A stretch of DNA of 64,000 nt, from the NCBI GenBank assembly GCA_025517465.1, contig JAOPKE010000001.1, positions 310,001 through 374,000 of the forward strand, given 5' to 3'. Shown here piece after piece: positions 17,088 to 25,490 of the stretch. The DNA is from Halobacteria archaeon HArc-gm2. Its GTDB lineage: Archaea; Halobacteriota; Halobacteria; Halobacteriales; Haloarculaceae. Numbering within the stretch: position 1 is the first letter of the stretch; every line of letters begins with the position of its first letter. The position numbers were made by a program, and so were the translations under genes. Under the pieces are notes generated by a model. The model had not been told where the DNA came from. It worked only from the letters and a program-made list of their open reading frames with translations, and searched no databases.

Positions 17088-18008
17088 ATGGACGTCGGTA
17101 TCCACCAGTCGGTCCGGCAGATCTTTCCACCGGGCCACCTCCGCGAGCTGATCGCCGACGTCGGTTCGGTCGCCGTCGTCCCGGACGACCGGCCGGTCGG
17201 GGACTGCGACGCGCTGATCACCTTCGTGTACGACTCCGCGTTCCTCGACGCCGACCTCGACTGGATCCACTCCGTCCAGGCGGGCGTCGACCGGTTCCCC
17301 TTCGAGGACCTGTCGGACCGTGGGATCCGGTTGACGAACAGCACTGGCATCCACGGCGACGCCGTCGGCGAGACGGTCGTCGGCTACATGACGAGTCTCG
17401 CCCGCCGCCTCCACGTCTACCGGTCGAATCAGGAGCGACGGGAGTGGCAGACCCCGGTGTGGGACGAGGCGTTCACCCTCGCTGGCGAGTCCGTGACCGT
17501 CGTCGGCCTCGGGACGCTCGGTCAGGGGGTCGCCAGCAGGGCAGACTGCCTGGGGATGCACGTCACGGGCGTCCGGCGCACACCGACGCCCGTCGACCAC
17601 GTCGAACGCGTCTACACGCCGGCAGCCCTGACGGACGCCGTCGCGGACGCGCGATTCGTCGTCCTCACCGTCCCCCTGACCGACGCGACGCGGAAACTGG
17701 TCGGCGAGTCCGAACTCGACGCGATGCGGTCCGACGCCTACCTGATCAACGTCGCCCGCGGCGCCGTCGTCGACCAGGCGGCGCTCCTCGACGCGCTCGA
17801 ATCGGGTGGGATCGCCGGCGCGGCCCTGGACGTCTTCGAAGATGAACCGCTCCCGGCCGACTCATCCCTCTGGGATATGGACGACGTGATCGTTTCACCG
17901 CACGTCGCAGCCGCGACGCGGGACTACGCGGACCGCATCGCAGACCTGATCCGGGAGAACTGTCGCCGCCTGGCGAACGACGAACCGCTGGCGAACGCAA
18001 TCGTGTGA
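17088..18008 (+). CDS. D-2-hydroxyacid dehydrogenase family protein
   Basis: An NAD(P)-dependent D-isomer-specific 2-hydroxyacid dehydrogenase, 306 residues. The Rossmann motif is VVGLGTLGQGVAS (about 138-150). The catalytic set is visible: Arg in NVARGAVVDQ (about 224), Glu in FEDEPL (about 253) and His in SPHVAA (about 272). The ATG at 17088 is preferred to upstream in-frame codons because the catalytic-domain start (MDVGIHQS) fits the family. Substrate cannot be told; glyoxylate or phosphoglycerate-like acids are possible. It is a single gene, unrelated to the B12 cluster. Confidence 0.87.
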   Translation: MDVGIHQSVRQIFPPGHLRELIADVGSVAVVPDDRPVGDCDALITFVYDSAFLDADLDWIHSVQAGVDRFPFEDLSDRGIRLTNSTGIHGDAVGETVVGYMTSLARRLHVYRSNQERREWQTPVWDEAFTLAGESVTVVGLGTLGQGVASRADCLGMHVTGVRRTPTPVDHVERVYTPAALTDAVADARFVVLTVPLTDATRKLVGESELDAMRSDAYLINVARGAVVDQAALLDALESGGIAGAALDVFEDEPLPADSSLWDMDDVIVSPHVAAATRDYADRIADLIRENCRRLANDEPLANAIV

Positions 18009-18087
18009 CGTCTCGAATCGATAAACCGGCCAGTCTGTGGCGTATTTTGCGGTTCGATCCGTCGGGTCGGCGCCTTCCTGATCCGGA

Positions 18088-18279
18088 CTAACTGGCTTCG
18101 GTGTTCCAGTTCTCGCGACAGTCGTCGTCGCAGAAGTGGGCCGTCTCCACCGTTCCGTCTTCGACGCTGGTGGTCACCCGGTGGGTCGATACCATCGCGA
18201 CCGTCGCCCCGCAGGTAGCACACGCCGGTGCGTCGGCATCGTCGACGTCCTCGTTGAGGTCCGAAGTCGGATCTACCAT
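18088..18279 (-). CDS. Small zinc-ribbon protein
   Basis: 63 residues, acidic N-terminus then CATCGATVAMVSTHRV and FCDDDCRENW, giving a CxxC...CxxxC pattern that probably binds one Zn2+. Tiny zinc-finger proteins of this kind are common in haloarchaea and largely unstudied. It lies alone between the dehydrogenase and the nucleotidyltransferase. Function unknown. Confidence 0.7.
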   Translation of the reverse strand: MVDPTSDLNEDVDDADAPACATCGATVAMVSTHRVTTSVEDGTVETAHFCDDDCRENWNTEAS

Positions 18280-18343
18280 TACGTCTTCACACGGCGGGGA
18301 TAGGTCTCAAGTCACCGGTTGGTGCGAAAATGGCCAGCGGCCG

Positions 18344-19534
18344 TCAGCGGTCGCGAGTCACCGATTCGCCGGGTCTGGACACTGCGCCGGTCGACAGCGT
18401 CACGCCGGGGTTGATGCTGGTGTTGATGCCGGTCTTGACGCCGTCGCCCGCGACGACGCCGAACTTTCGGCGACCGGTCGAGACGCGTTCACCCTTGACC
18501 GTGTGGGAGACGGTGGCGTCGTCGTGGCGCAGGTTCGCCACCTGCGTCCCGGCACCGAAGTTGACGCCGATTCCGAGGACGCTGTCTCCGACGTAGGAGA
18601 CGTGCGGGACGGCCGACCCCGCGCGGACGACCGAGTTCTTTATCTCGACGCCGTGGCCGACGTGGGTGTCCTCGCCGAGCAGCGTCGCGCCCCGGACGTA
18701 GGCGTTCGGTCCGATTTCGGCGCCCGCGCGGACGAGCACCGGGCCCTCGATAACGACGCCGTGTTCGACGGTCGCCCCCTCTTCGACGACGACGTCGCCG
18801 CGCAGTTCCGCGTCGCCGAGAACTTCGCCGTCGATCCGGCGGTCGAGCACCTTGATCTTCCACTCGTTGGCCTCCAGCAGTTCCCAGGGGCGGCCACAGC
18901 CGAGCCAGCGGTCGACTTCGACCGTCCCGACCGAGCGCTCGTCGATGACGCGGGCCAGCACGTCCGTTATCTCGTACTCGCCGCGCTCGCTCATCTCGAC
19001 GTCGAGCCAGTCTCTGGCTTCGGCGGGGAAGACGTAGGCGCCGACGTTCACGAGGTCGCTCGGCGGGTCGGCGGGCTTCTCGACGATGCCGGTGACGACG
19101 TCGTCGTCGAGTTCGAACACGCCGTAGCTCGTCGGGTCGTCGACCCGGTAGGTCCCCACCACCGGACCTTCCTCACCCGCCTCGACGAGTTCCACCACGC
19201 TCGCGTCGTCGTAGAGGTCGTCGCCGTTGAGGACGACGAACGAGCCGTCGAGGTGCTCGCGCGCCGACCGGACGGCGTGGGCGGTCCCCAGTTGCTCCTC
19301 CTGGACGGCGTAGTCGACGGGGACGCCCCGGTACTCGTCGCCGAAGTAGTTCCGAACTTCCTCGGCCTCGTAGCCGACGACGAGGACCAGGTCCGTGACG
19401 CCGGCGTCGACGGCAGCGTCGACCGTGTGCGCCACCAGCGGCCGGTCGGCGACGGGCAACATCGGCTTCGGCGTCGACTCCGTCAGCGGCCGCATCCTGG
19501 TTCCCTCACCCGCGGCGAGGATGACAGCTTGCAT
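18344..19534 (-). CDS. Bifunctional sugar-1-phosphate nucleotidylyltransferase/acyltransferase (GlmU-like)
   Basis: The N-terminal nucleotidyltransferase has ILAAGEGTRMRPLTESTPKP (5-24) with the signature Gly-rich loop and Lys. VVLNGDDLYDD supplies the metal-binding Asp, and GIVEKPADPPSD the second site. From about residue 245 a left-handed beta-helix of hexapeptide repeats (GDVVVEEGATVEHGVVIEGP and on) forms an acetyltransferase-like domain. The start at 19534 (MQAVILAAG) matches the family; longer in-frame versions add an unlikely basic leader. Product is probably UDP-GlcNAc or dTDP/UDP-glucose for surface glycosylation; substrate is not decided by the sequence. Confidence 0.87.
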   Translation of the reverse strand: MQAVILAAGEGTRMRPLTESTPKPMLPVADRPLVAHTVDAAVDAGVTDLVLVVGYEAEEVRNYFGDEYRGVPVDYAVQEEQLGTAHAVRSAREHLDGSFVVLNGDDLYDDASVVELVEAGEEGPVVGTYRVDDPTSYGVFELDDDVVTGIVEKPADPPSDLVNVGAYVFPAEARDWLDVEMSERGEYEITDVLARVIDERSVGTVEVDRWLGCGRPWELLEANEWKIKVLDRRIDGEVLGDAELRGDVVVEEGATVEHGVVIEGPVLVRAGAEIGPNAYVRGATLLGEDTHVGHGVEIKNSVVRAGSAVPHVSYVGDSVLGIGVNFGAGTQVANLRHDDATVSHTVKGERVSTGRRKFGVVAGDGVKTGINTSINPGVTLSTGAVSRPGESVTRDR

Positions 19535-19714
19535 GCCCGACAGGTCGCAGGGACCCGGTAAATGCCTACCGCCATTCGCACGGCGACGCGTCACAACCGC
19601 GTCGCGAATCGGTGTTCAGTGATGGCGCGATCGGTGCACCAGTCCCAGCGTTGACACGACCATGATCATGCAGGCCGTCCGATGAAGTTCGTCACACCCC
19701 AACCGGGACCTGCT

Positions 19715-20071
19715 ATGTCCCTGGCAGAGACCGTCTCCAAAATCGACCGACTGAACGACGACCAGCGAGAGTGTATCGAGAACTGCAACGAGGCCACAGA
19801 GGTGTGCGAGTGGTGCGCCGACGAATGTCTCGGCGACGCCGACATGGAGGAGTGCGCCCGCCTCTGCCGCGACGTCGCCGACATCGCGTCGCTGCACGCC
19901 CGGTTCATGGCTCGCGGGTCGGACTACAGCAGCGACCTCGCCGAGACCTGCGCCGATGCCTGTGAGGCCTGCGCCGAAGAGTGCAGCCAGCACGACGCGA
20001 ATCACTGCCAGGTCTGTGCCGACGTCCTCCAGGACTGCGCCGAGAGTTGCCGGAGGATGGCCGGCGCGTAA
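19715..20071 (+). CDS. Four-helix-bundle copper-binding protein (DUF326/Csp-like)
   Basis: A Cys-rich helical protein with regularly spaced Cys pairs: ECIENC, VCEWCADEC, ECARLC, TCADACEACAEEC, HCQVCADVLQDCAESC. This is the pattern of copper storage proteins whose Cys line the core of a four-helix bundle and bind many Cu(I). The start MSLAETV at 19715 is preferred; an in-frame ATG at 19682 would add 11 residues. It lies between opposite-strand genes and is probably transcribed alone. A T-run at 20095-20099 follows. Confidence 0.85.
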   Translation: MSLAETVSKIDRLNDDQRECIENCNEATEVCEWCADECLGDADMEECARLCRDVADIASLHARFMARGSDYSSDLAETCADACEACAEECSQHDANHCQVCADVLQDCAESCRRMAGA

Positions 20072-20094
20072 CGGCCGTCACCGAACTCCCCGCC

Positions 20095-20099
20095 TTTTT
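20095..20099 (+). terminator. T-run terminator after the copper-binding protein gene
   Basis: TTTTT 24 bases after the stop codon in otherwise GC-rich DNA, the usual archaeal termination signal. No strong hairpin precedes it. Confidence 0.45.
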
Positions 20100-20202
20100 C
20101 GCCCGCCGTCGCTCGCCAGGCGTCGAGGGGCTTTCCTGAACTAGAGTGACTACGGAGTCCCGAACGCCGGTTGTTTACAGGCCACCGGCCCTACCGGGAC
20201 CC

Positions 20203-20526
20203 ATGACGACCTTCGACCCAGAGAAGTTCGAGGACAAGTACGTCCACTACATGGACGAACTCCAGACCGCCTACCACGACGCCTACCAGCACTTCCACGG
20301 CCGGTACGACTCGTCGCTCCTGAAGGCCATCGACCGCCAGGTGCTCGACGGGAGCGAACCGTTCTACGAAGGGGACGGCGAGTTCCGCGTCGAACTCCCC
20401 GAGAATCCCCGTGAGCGAGTCGGCGACCTCTCCGTCAGCGACGACCGATTCGACGACGTCCTCCAGGAGTTCACCGCACAGATCGAGGTTGAATTACGAC
20501 GCGTCTTCGGGTTCGAGGAGGAGTGA
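20203..20526 (+). CDS. Conserved haloarchaeal protein (DUF5783-like)
   Basis: 107 residues, acidic, no Cys and no membrane segment. The sequence MTTFDPEKFEDKYVHYMDELQ and the middle EPFYEGDGEFRVELPENP resemble a haloarchaeal family I recall as DUF5783. Start at 20203 chosen over an earlier in-frame codon at 20146, whose leader has no family likeness. Predicted mainly helical. No partner gene is evident; function unknown. Confidence 0.75.
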   Translation: MTTFDPEKFEDKYVHYMDELQTAYHDAYQHFHGRYDSSLLKAIDRQVLDGSEPFYEGDGEFRVELPENPRERVGDLSVSDDRFDDVLQEFTAQIEVELRRVFGFEEE

Positions 20527-20549
20527 CGGCGCGCTAACTCGGAGACGTT

Positions 20550-21205
20550 TGCTCGGTCGGGGATTTGAACCGAGGCGAGACGGTCCGGGCGTGCGGCCTC
20601 GCTGCGCTCGGCCGGTCCGGGCTGCGACTCGCGTGTTCAAATCCCACTCCCTGCGCTGTTTCTTCGTCACTACGTTCCTCAGAAACATGCTCGGTCGGGG
20701 ATTTGAACACGTGAAGACGTTCCGGGTCGCTCGCTACCGCTCGCTTCCCGGGCTGCGACTTCCCTGCTCAAATCCCCGGTGAGCATTCGCTCCTCACGTT
20801 CGTTCGTCGTAGAATGCTCGGTCGGGGATTTGAACCACGCCCTGACGGTCCTGCTCATTCGCTTCGCTCACTGCGCGGGCTGCGACTGGTCTACTTCAAA
20901 TCCCACTCCCTGCGCTGTTTCTTCGTCACTACGTTCCTCAGAAACATGCTCGGTCGGGGATTTGAACACGTGAAGACGTTCCGGGTCGCTCGCTACCGCT
21001 CGCTTCCCGGGCTGCGACTTCCCTGCTCAAATCCCCGGTGAGCATTCGCTCCTCACGTTCGTTCGTCGTAGAATGCTCGGTCGGGGATTTGAACCACGCC
21101 CTGACGGTCCTGCTCATTCGCTTCGCTCACTGCGCGGGCTGCGACTGGTCTACTTCAAATCCCACTCCCTGCGCTGTTTCTTCGTCACTACGTTCCTCAG
21201 AAACA
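20550..21205. repeat. Tandem repeat array carrying tRNA-Glu 3'-end fragments
   Basis: Two adjacent 259-base copies (20688-20946 and 20947-21205) read as identical, preceded by a partial unit from 20550. Each copy contains two fragments TGCTCGGTCGGGGATTTGAA, the 3' end (T arm and acceptor strand) of the tRNA-Glu gene at 21206-21280. Fragment starts are 20550, 20688, 20815, 20947 and 21074. Inverted T-arm-like sequences (TTCAAATCCC) sit between them, so each sub-unit can fold back. No credible ORF. The array lies on the 3' side of the tRNA, where integrative elements insert. Confidence 0.8.
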
Positions 21206-21280
21206 TGCTCGGTCGGGGATTTGAACCCCGGTCATCGGCTCGAAAGGCCGAAATGATTGGCCGGACTACACCAACCGAGC
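21206..21280 (-). tRNA. tRNA-Glu (anticodon UUC)
   Basis: A 75-nt cloverleaf on the - strand. Acceptor GCTCGGT pairs ACCGAGC, the anticodon stem TCGGC/GCCGA holds loop CTTTCGA (anticodon TTC), the T arm is CGGGG-TTCAAAT-CCCCG, and the discriminator is A. No intron and no encoded CCA. A TATA box (TTTTTTATAC on the - strand, about 21307-21317) lies about 30 bases upstream of the mature 5' end. The 3' flank is the tandem repeat array. Confidence 0.95.
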
Positions 21281-21306
21281 GCTGCAATAGAATGGTTCGG
21301 CTGGGG

Positions 21307-21317
21307 GTATAAAAAAT
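21307..21317 (-). promoter_or_regulatory. TATA box of tRNA-Glu
   Basis: On the - strand, GAAAGACGATTTTTTATACC combines a BRE-like purine stretch and a TATA box about 30 bases before the tRNA 5' end. Confidence 0.6.
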
Positions 21318-21413
21318 CGTCTTTCTTCGTCGGGTATGCAAGGGCGTGACTCGGACCCCCGTCAGTGTTCGCAGCCAGAGCACACGGACTATCTCCGAGC
21401 CCGGCCAGAATCG

Positions 21414-22520
21414 CTACCGGTCCCGGAGCGCGGCGATCCGTTCGTCGGGCTCGGGATGGGAACTCGGGAGGGTCCGTTCGCAGAACTGGTCCCAGCGGGC
21501 GGTGATGCGCTCGAACCGGTCCGCGTCGCCGTCGTCGGGGCTCGTGGATTCACCGACGGCGTAGGGCAGGATGCACAGTTCCCTGACGCCGGGTGTCGCC
21601 GCTCGCAGGTCGGCCTCCGGCCGACGGTCTCCGGTCAGCGTCTCGAGGGCGCTCGCCAGCGCCGCGGGCGACCCGCAGATGGCGACGCCGCCAGCGTCGG
21701 CCCCGTACTCCCTGACGCGGGAGAGGAGGCGATAACAGGCCGAGCTGGCGAAGTAGATGACGCCCGCCACCGGTACGAGGACGACCACGAACAGCAGGTT
21801 CCGTAACGTGTTGTAGCCGTGCAGGACGTCTCGCCATCGCCACTCGGCGTCCTCGCCCCGGAGTCTGGCACTCAACCACCCGTCGCCGAGTTCGTTCCCG
21901 AACGACCGGACGACCCGGCGCGTCGCCGTCGGGAGGAACGCCGCGGCCGTCATCACGAACGCGTCGCCGTTGTCGAGGTGAGCGAGTTCGTGGGCCAGTA
22001 TGGCGTCGAGTTCGTCGCCGTCGAGGACGTCGCCGTCGAGTGCGTCGAGGAGACCCGTCGTCACGAACAGCGTCCGCTCGCCCGGGCGACTGACGACGAA
22101 GCTGTTCGGCGTCTCGTCGGGGACGACCGAGACGCTCGGGGGCGACATGCGCGCCGTATGGGCTAACTTCGTGACGCGTCCTTCGAGAGCGGCGACCCGC
22201 GCTTCGTCCACGGATGCGTCGTCGGCCGAGGGGTCGACCGTCTCGACGTGCCGCAGGGTCTTCCGGTAGCCGAACACGGACTGAGCGATCAGAACGGCGG
22301 GCGTCCCGAGGAGGACGAACAGGTCCAGCGGGACAACGTCCATCGCGAGTATCGCCGCGGCCAACTCGGGATTGAACTGCGTCGCCATCACGATAGCCAC
22401 GAAGAGGTGTCCGAGCACGTACGCGGCGACGACTGCGACGACGTCGAAGACGACGAGGACGGCGAGGAGGGCGACGAGGCGGAGGTGACGTCGGAGGGAG
22501 GAGCGATGAGCCAGGGCCAT
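21414..22520 (-). CDS. M48 family membrane metalloprotease (HtpX-like)
   Basis: 368 residues. Two N-terminal membrane spans (about 14-46 and 55-82) precede the protease domain. The zinc motif HELAH is at 177-181 and the third ligand Glu is in VREYGAD (about 266). Another hydrophobic stretch (about 226-250) lies between. The architecture is that of HtpX/Ste24-type proteases that degrade misfolded membrane proteins with the active site facing the cytoplasm. It is a single gene between tRNA-Glu and gatA. Substrate unknown. Confidence 0.88.
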   Translation of the reverse strand: MALAHRSSLRRHLRLVALLAVLVVFDVVAVVAAYVLGHLFVAIVMATQFNPELAAAILAMDVVPLDLFVLLGTPAVLIAQSVFGYRKTLRHVETVDPSADDASVDEARVAALEGRVTKLAHTARMSPPSVSVVPDETPNSFVVSRPGERTLFVTTGLLDALDGDVLDGDELDAILAHELAHLDNGDAFVMTAAAFLPTATRRVVRSFGNELGDGWLSARLRGEDAEWRWRDVLHGYNTLRNLLFVVVLVPVAGVIYFASSACYRLLSRVREYGADAGGVAICGSPAALASALETLTGDRRPEADLRAATPGVRELCILPYAVGESTSPDDGDADRFERITARWDQFCERTLPSSHPEPDERIAALRDR

Positions 22521-22602
22521 CGTTCGACGCCACTCCCCGGTGAACGAAAAAACTGTCGAACGAAACGAACGTCACGGCGAATCGTCTGCAACCCGCGACG
22601 GA

Positions 22603-23937
22603 CTACGCGAGCGCGCTGCCGGCGCGGATAATCGTCTTCTCGCCGAAGGCGGGACCGACGAACTGCATCCCGACCGGGAGGCCGTCGCTGGTCTCTTCGA
22701 TGGGGACCGAGATGGCAGGCAGGTCGGCGAGGTTCACCGGTGTCGTGTTCGCGTCGGCGAGGTACAGCGCCATCGGGTCCTCGAGGTTCTCGCCCTGCTC
22801 CATCGGCGGGACGGGCATCGTCGGCGCGGCCAGCACGTCGGCGTCAGAGAGCGACTCGTCGAAGTCCTGCTTGACCCAGGCCCGGGCGTCCTGGGCCTGC
22901 TTGTAGTACTTGTCGTGGTAGCCGGCGGAGAGGGCGTACGTCCCGAGGACGACGCGGCGCTTGACCTCTTCACCGAAGCCTTCCTCGCGCGTCTCGGCGA
23001 AGGCCTCGTTCCAGTTGCCGTCGGAGTCACTGGAGTAGCCGTACCGAACGCCGTCGAAGCGGGCGAGGTTCGAGGACGCCTCGGACATCGCGATGACGTA
23101 GTAGGCCTCGACGGCGTGTTCGACGGAGGGGAGGTCGACGTCGTGGTAGGACGCGCCCTGCGATTCGAGATCGTCGATGGCCGACCAGAACGAGTCGGTG
23201 ACCTCCTCGTCGGCGGGTTCGACGAGTTCGGTCGGGACGCCGATGGAGAGGCCGTCGACGTCGCCGTCCGCGGCGGCGGCGAAGTCGTAGTCGGCGCCGT
23301 GTTCGGTCGCGTCCTCCGTCGTCGCGTCGTTCGGGTCGGGACCGGCGACCACTTCGAGGAGTTCCGCGGCCTCCTCGACGGTGGGCGCGATGGGACCGAT
23401 CTGTTCGAGGCTGTTGGCGTAGGCGACCAGACCGTAGCGCGAGACCAGGCCGTACGTCGGCTTGATGCCGACGACGCCGCAGAACGCGGCCGGGTTCCGG
23501 ACCGACCCGCCGGTATCGGTGCCCAGCGCGAGGTCGGCGTCACCGGCGGCGACGACTGCGGCCGACCCACCCGAGGACCCCCCGGGAACGTGTCCTGGCG
23601 CCGCGGGGTTGTCGGTTGGGCCGAACGCCGAGGTCTCGGTCGTGCTGCCCATTCCGAACTCGTCCATGTTGGTCTTCCCTGTGATGGTCGCGCCGGCGTC
23701 TTTCAGCCGCTCGACGACGGTGGCGTCGTACGGGGGGACGTAGTCCGCGAGCATCGCGGAGCCACAGGTCGTCCGGACGCCTTCTGTCGAGATATTGTCC
23801 TTGACGGCGACCGTCTTGCCGGCGAGCGGCCCGTCCTCGGCGCCGGCTATCTCCGTCGTGGTGACGTAGCCGTTGTAGTCGGTGGCGTCGGCCGTTTCGT
23901 CGCCCACGTCGACGACGTCGGCGGGGTCCGTCGCCAT
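22603..23937 (-). CDS. gatA: Glutamyl-tRNA(Gln) amidotransferase subunit A
   Basis: The amidase subunit of the GatCAB transamidosome, releasing ammonia from glutamine to convert mischarged Glu-tRNA(Gln). The amidase-signature triad is visible: Lys46 (VAVKDNIST), cis-Ser in GGSSGGSAAV (121-122) and Ser145 (DTGGSVRNPA). The start at 23937 (MATDPADV) is chosen because earlier in-frame codons lie inside gatC. It starts 2 bases after the gatC stop, so the pair is coupled. gatB is not in the window. Haloarchaea lack a bacterial-type GlnRS in most cases, which fits this pathway. Confidence 0.94.
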   Translation of the reverse strand: MATDPADVVDVGDETADATDYNGYVTTTEIAGAEDGPLAGKTVAVKDNISTEGVRTTCGSAMLADYVPPYDATVVERLKDAGATITGKTNMDEFGMGSTTETSAFGPTDNPAAPGHVPGGSSGGSAAVVAAGDADLALGTDTGGSVRNPAAFCGVVGIKPTYGLVSRYGLVAYANSLEQIGPIAPTVEEAAELLEVVAGPDPNDATTEDATEHGADYDFAAAADGDVDGLSIGVPTELVEPADEEVTDSFWSAIDDLESQGASYHDVDLPSVEHAVEAYYVIAMSEASSNLARFDGVRYGYSSDSDGNWNEAFAETREEGFGEEVKRRVVLGTYALSAGYHDKYYKQAQDARAWVKQDFDESLSDADVLAAPTMPVPPMEQGENLEDPMALYLADANTTPVNLADLPAISVPIEETSDGLPVGMQFVGPAFGEKTIIRAGSALA

Positions 23938-23939
23938 GG

Positions 23940-24218
23940 TCAGGACACCTTCGGGCCCTTGAAGTGGCCTTCCTCGGATTCGGGCGCGTTCCGTAGCGCC
24001 TCCGCCTGGCTGAGAGAGTCGTGCACTTCGTCCGGTCGCATCACGTTCGCCAGTTCCTCGTCCCGGTCGACTTCGGGAACCGCGTCGAGGCGGTCGAAGG
24101 ACTCGAGGATGTCGGCGAACTGGTCGGTGAACCGGTCGACCTCCTCGTCGTCGAGGTCGACCCGGGCCAGGTCCGCGACGTGGCGGACGTCCTCCGGGTC
24201 GACGGCGTCGTCGCTCAT
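23940..24218 (-). CDS. gatC: Glutamyl-tRNA(Gln) amidotransferase subunit C
   Basis: 92 residues. GatC wraps around GatA and stabilises the GatCAB complex. The sequence VRHVADLARVDLDDEEVDRF (about 11-30) is the conserved GatC helix-turn-helix start, followed by DQFADILESFDRLDAVPEV and the C-terminal LRNAPESEEGHFKGPKVS. It is the first gene of the gatC-gatA unit. An inverted repeat at 24226-24255 overlaps its probable promoter. Confidence 0.93.
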   Translation of the reverse strand: MSDDAVDPEDVRHVADLARVDLDDEEVDRFTDQFADILESFDRLDAVPEVDRDEELANVMRPDEVHDSLSQAEALRNAPESEEGHFKGPKVS

Positions 24219-24225
24219 ATCGCTT

Positions 24226-24255
24226 CGAAACGCTGGGCCAGCGGTAAGCGTTTCG
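24226..24255. promoter_or_regulatory. Inverted repeat at the gatC promoter
   Basis: CGAAACGCT-N12-AGCGTTTCG, perfect 9-base arms. It ends 8 bases before the gatC ATG on the - strand and overlaps the BRE/TATA-like CGAAACGCTTAC, about 28 bases upstream of the start. It could be an operator, or a hairpin if transcribed from further upstream. Confidence 0.5.
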
Positions 24256-24370
24256 ATACCGCCAGTGTGGGAACCGGCCGGTGACGGGTCGGTACGTACC
24301 CTGCCGGGAAACGATATGAACGAATCTCCAAATTTGAGTTTCCATATCGAAAACAGGCCTTCACAGATAG

Positions 24371-24384
24371 GGAAAGACTTTAAG
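24371..24384 (+). promoter_or_regulatory. Core promoter (BRE/TATA) of the TFB gene
   Basis: GGAAAGACTTTAAG combines a purine-rich BRE and a TTTAAG TATA box in an AT-rich stretch. Transcription would start near 24408, giving a leader of about 45 bases before ATG 24453. Confidence 0.5.
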
Positions 24385-24452
24385 TTCTGACACTCACAAT
24401 ATATCTACCGTACAGTGAGTTTTGCGGGTGTCGACCCGTCAGTCAGTAACCA

Positions 24453-25433
24453 ATGACAGACACTACCATCCGGCGTTATACGAGCGAGGAGGAGGGCGAC
24501 GAGGAGAGCCGAGCGGACGAGACGCAGGGAGAGCAGATGGTCTGTCCGGAATGTAGCGGGAATCTCGTTTCGGACGGGGAGCGTGGCGAGACGGTGTGTG
24601 AAGATTGCGGTCTCGTGGTCGACGAAGACGAGATCGACCCCGGGCCGGAGTGGCGCGCCTTCGACGCCGCCGAGAAGGATCAGAAGTCTCGCGTCGGTGC
24701 CCCCACGACGAACATGATGCACGACAAGGGCCTGTCGACGAACATCGGCTGGCAGGACAAGGACGCCTACGGCAACTCCCTGTCCTCGCGACAGCGCGAG
24801 AAGATGCAACGCCTCCGGACCTGGAACGAGCGGTTCCGTACACGCGATTCCAAAGAGCGGAACCTCAAGCAGGCGCTGGGCGAGATCGACCGCATGGCGA
24901 GTGCCCTCGGTCTGCCCGAGAACGTCCGCGAGACGGCGTCGGTCATCTACCGCCGCGCACTCGACGACGACCTGCTCCCGGGCCGCTCCATCGAGGGCGT
25001 GGCGACGTCCTCGCTCTACGCCGCCGCGCGACAGGCCGGTACCCCTCGCTCCCTCGACGAGTTGACGGCTGTCTCCCGCGTCGAGAAAGACGAGATTGCC
25101 CGGACGTACCGGTACGTCATCCGCGAACTCGGGCTGGAGATCCAGCCCGCGGACCCGGAGAGCTACGTCCCCCGATTCGCCAGCGACCTGGACCTCTCCG
25201 AGGAGGTGGAACGCCGCGCCCGACAGCTCCTCCAGAACGCCAAGGCGGAGGGCGTCCACTCCGGCAAGTCCCCCGTCGGCCTCGCAGCCGCCGCGGTGTA
25301 CGCAGCCTCGCTGCTCACCAACGAGAAGGTGACCCAGAGCCAGGTCAGCGACGTCGCCAACATCTCGGAAGTGACCATCCGCAACCGGTACCACGAACTG
25401 CTCGAGACGGAAGAGGACATCCAGGCGGTCTGA
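24453..25433 (+). CDS. tfb: Transcription initiation factor IIB (TFB)
   Basis: 326 residues. TFB recruits RNA polymerase to TBP-bound promoters. The N-terminal zinc ribbon is MVCPECSGNL...TVCEDCGLVV (about 29-56). The B-reader/linker region has GPEWRAF and the conserved stretch around SRVGAP. Two cyclin repeats follow (about 125-215 and 222-315), and the second ends with VSDVANISEVTIRNRYHEL, the helix-turn-helix that reads the BRE. Haloarchaea carry several TFB paralogues; which one this is cannot be told. A T-run follows the stop. Confidence 0.95.
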   Translation: MTDTTIRRYTSEEEGDEESRADETQGEQMVCPECSGNLVSDGERGETVCEDCGLVVDEDEIDPGPEWRAFDAAEKDQKSRVGAPTTNMMHDKGLSTNIGWQDKDAYGNSLSSRQREKMQRLRTWNERFRTRDSKERNLKQALGEIDRMASALGLPENVRETASVIYRRALDDDLLPGRSIEGVATSSLYAAARQAGTPRSLDELTAVSRVEKDEIARTYRYVIRELGLEIQPADPESYVPRFASDLDLSEEVERRARQLLQNAKAEGVHSGKSPVGLAAAAVYAASLLTNEKVTQSQVSDVANISEVTIRNRYHELLETEEDIQAV

Positions 25434-25439
25434 GGGCAC

Positions 25440-25444
25440 TTTTT
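25440..25444 (+). terminator. T-run terminator after tfb
   Basis: TTTTT 7 bases after the tfb stop, in GC-rich surroundings. Confidence 0.5.
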
Positions 25445-25490
25445 CGGCGAGACCGAAACGCCAATCTCCCCTGTCGCCGACAGCGATGGC

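Noticed and set aside
20550-21205. Regular repeats resembling a CRISPR array
   Set aside because: The 259-base units are adjacent and identical, without unique spacers, and contain tRNA 3'-end pieces. No cas gene is near.
22540-24390. 616-codon + strand frame opposite gatA and gatC
   Set aside because: Antisense to gatA and gatC, which carry all expected catalytic motifs; the + frame is only a third-codon-position GC artefact.
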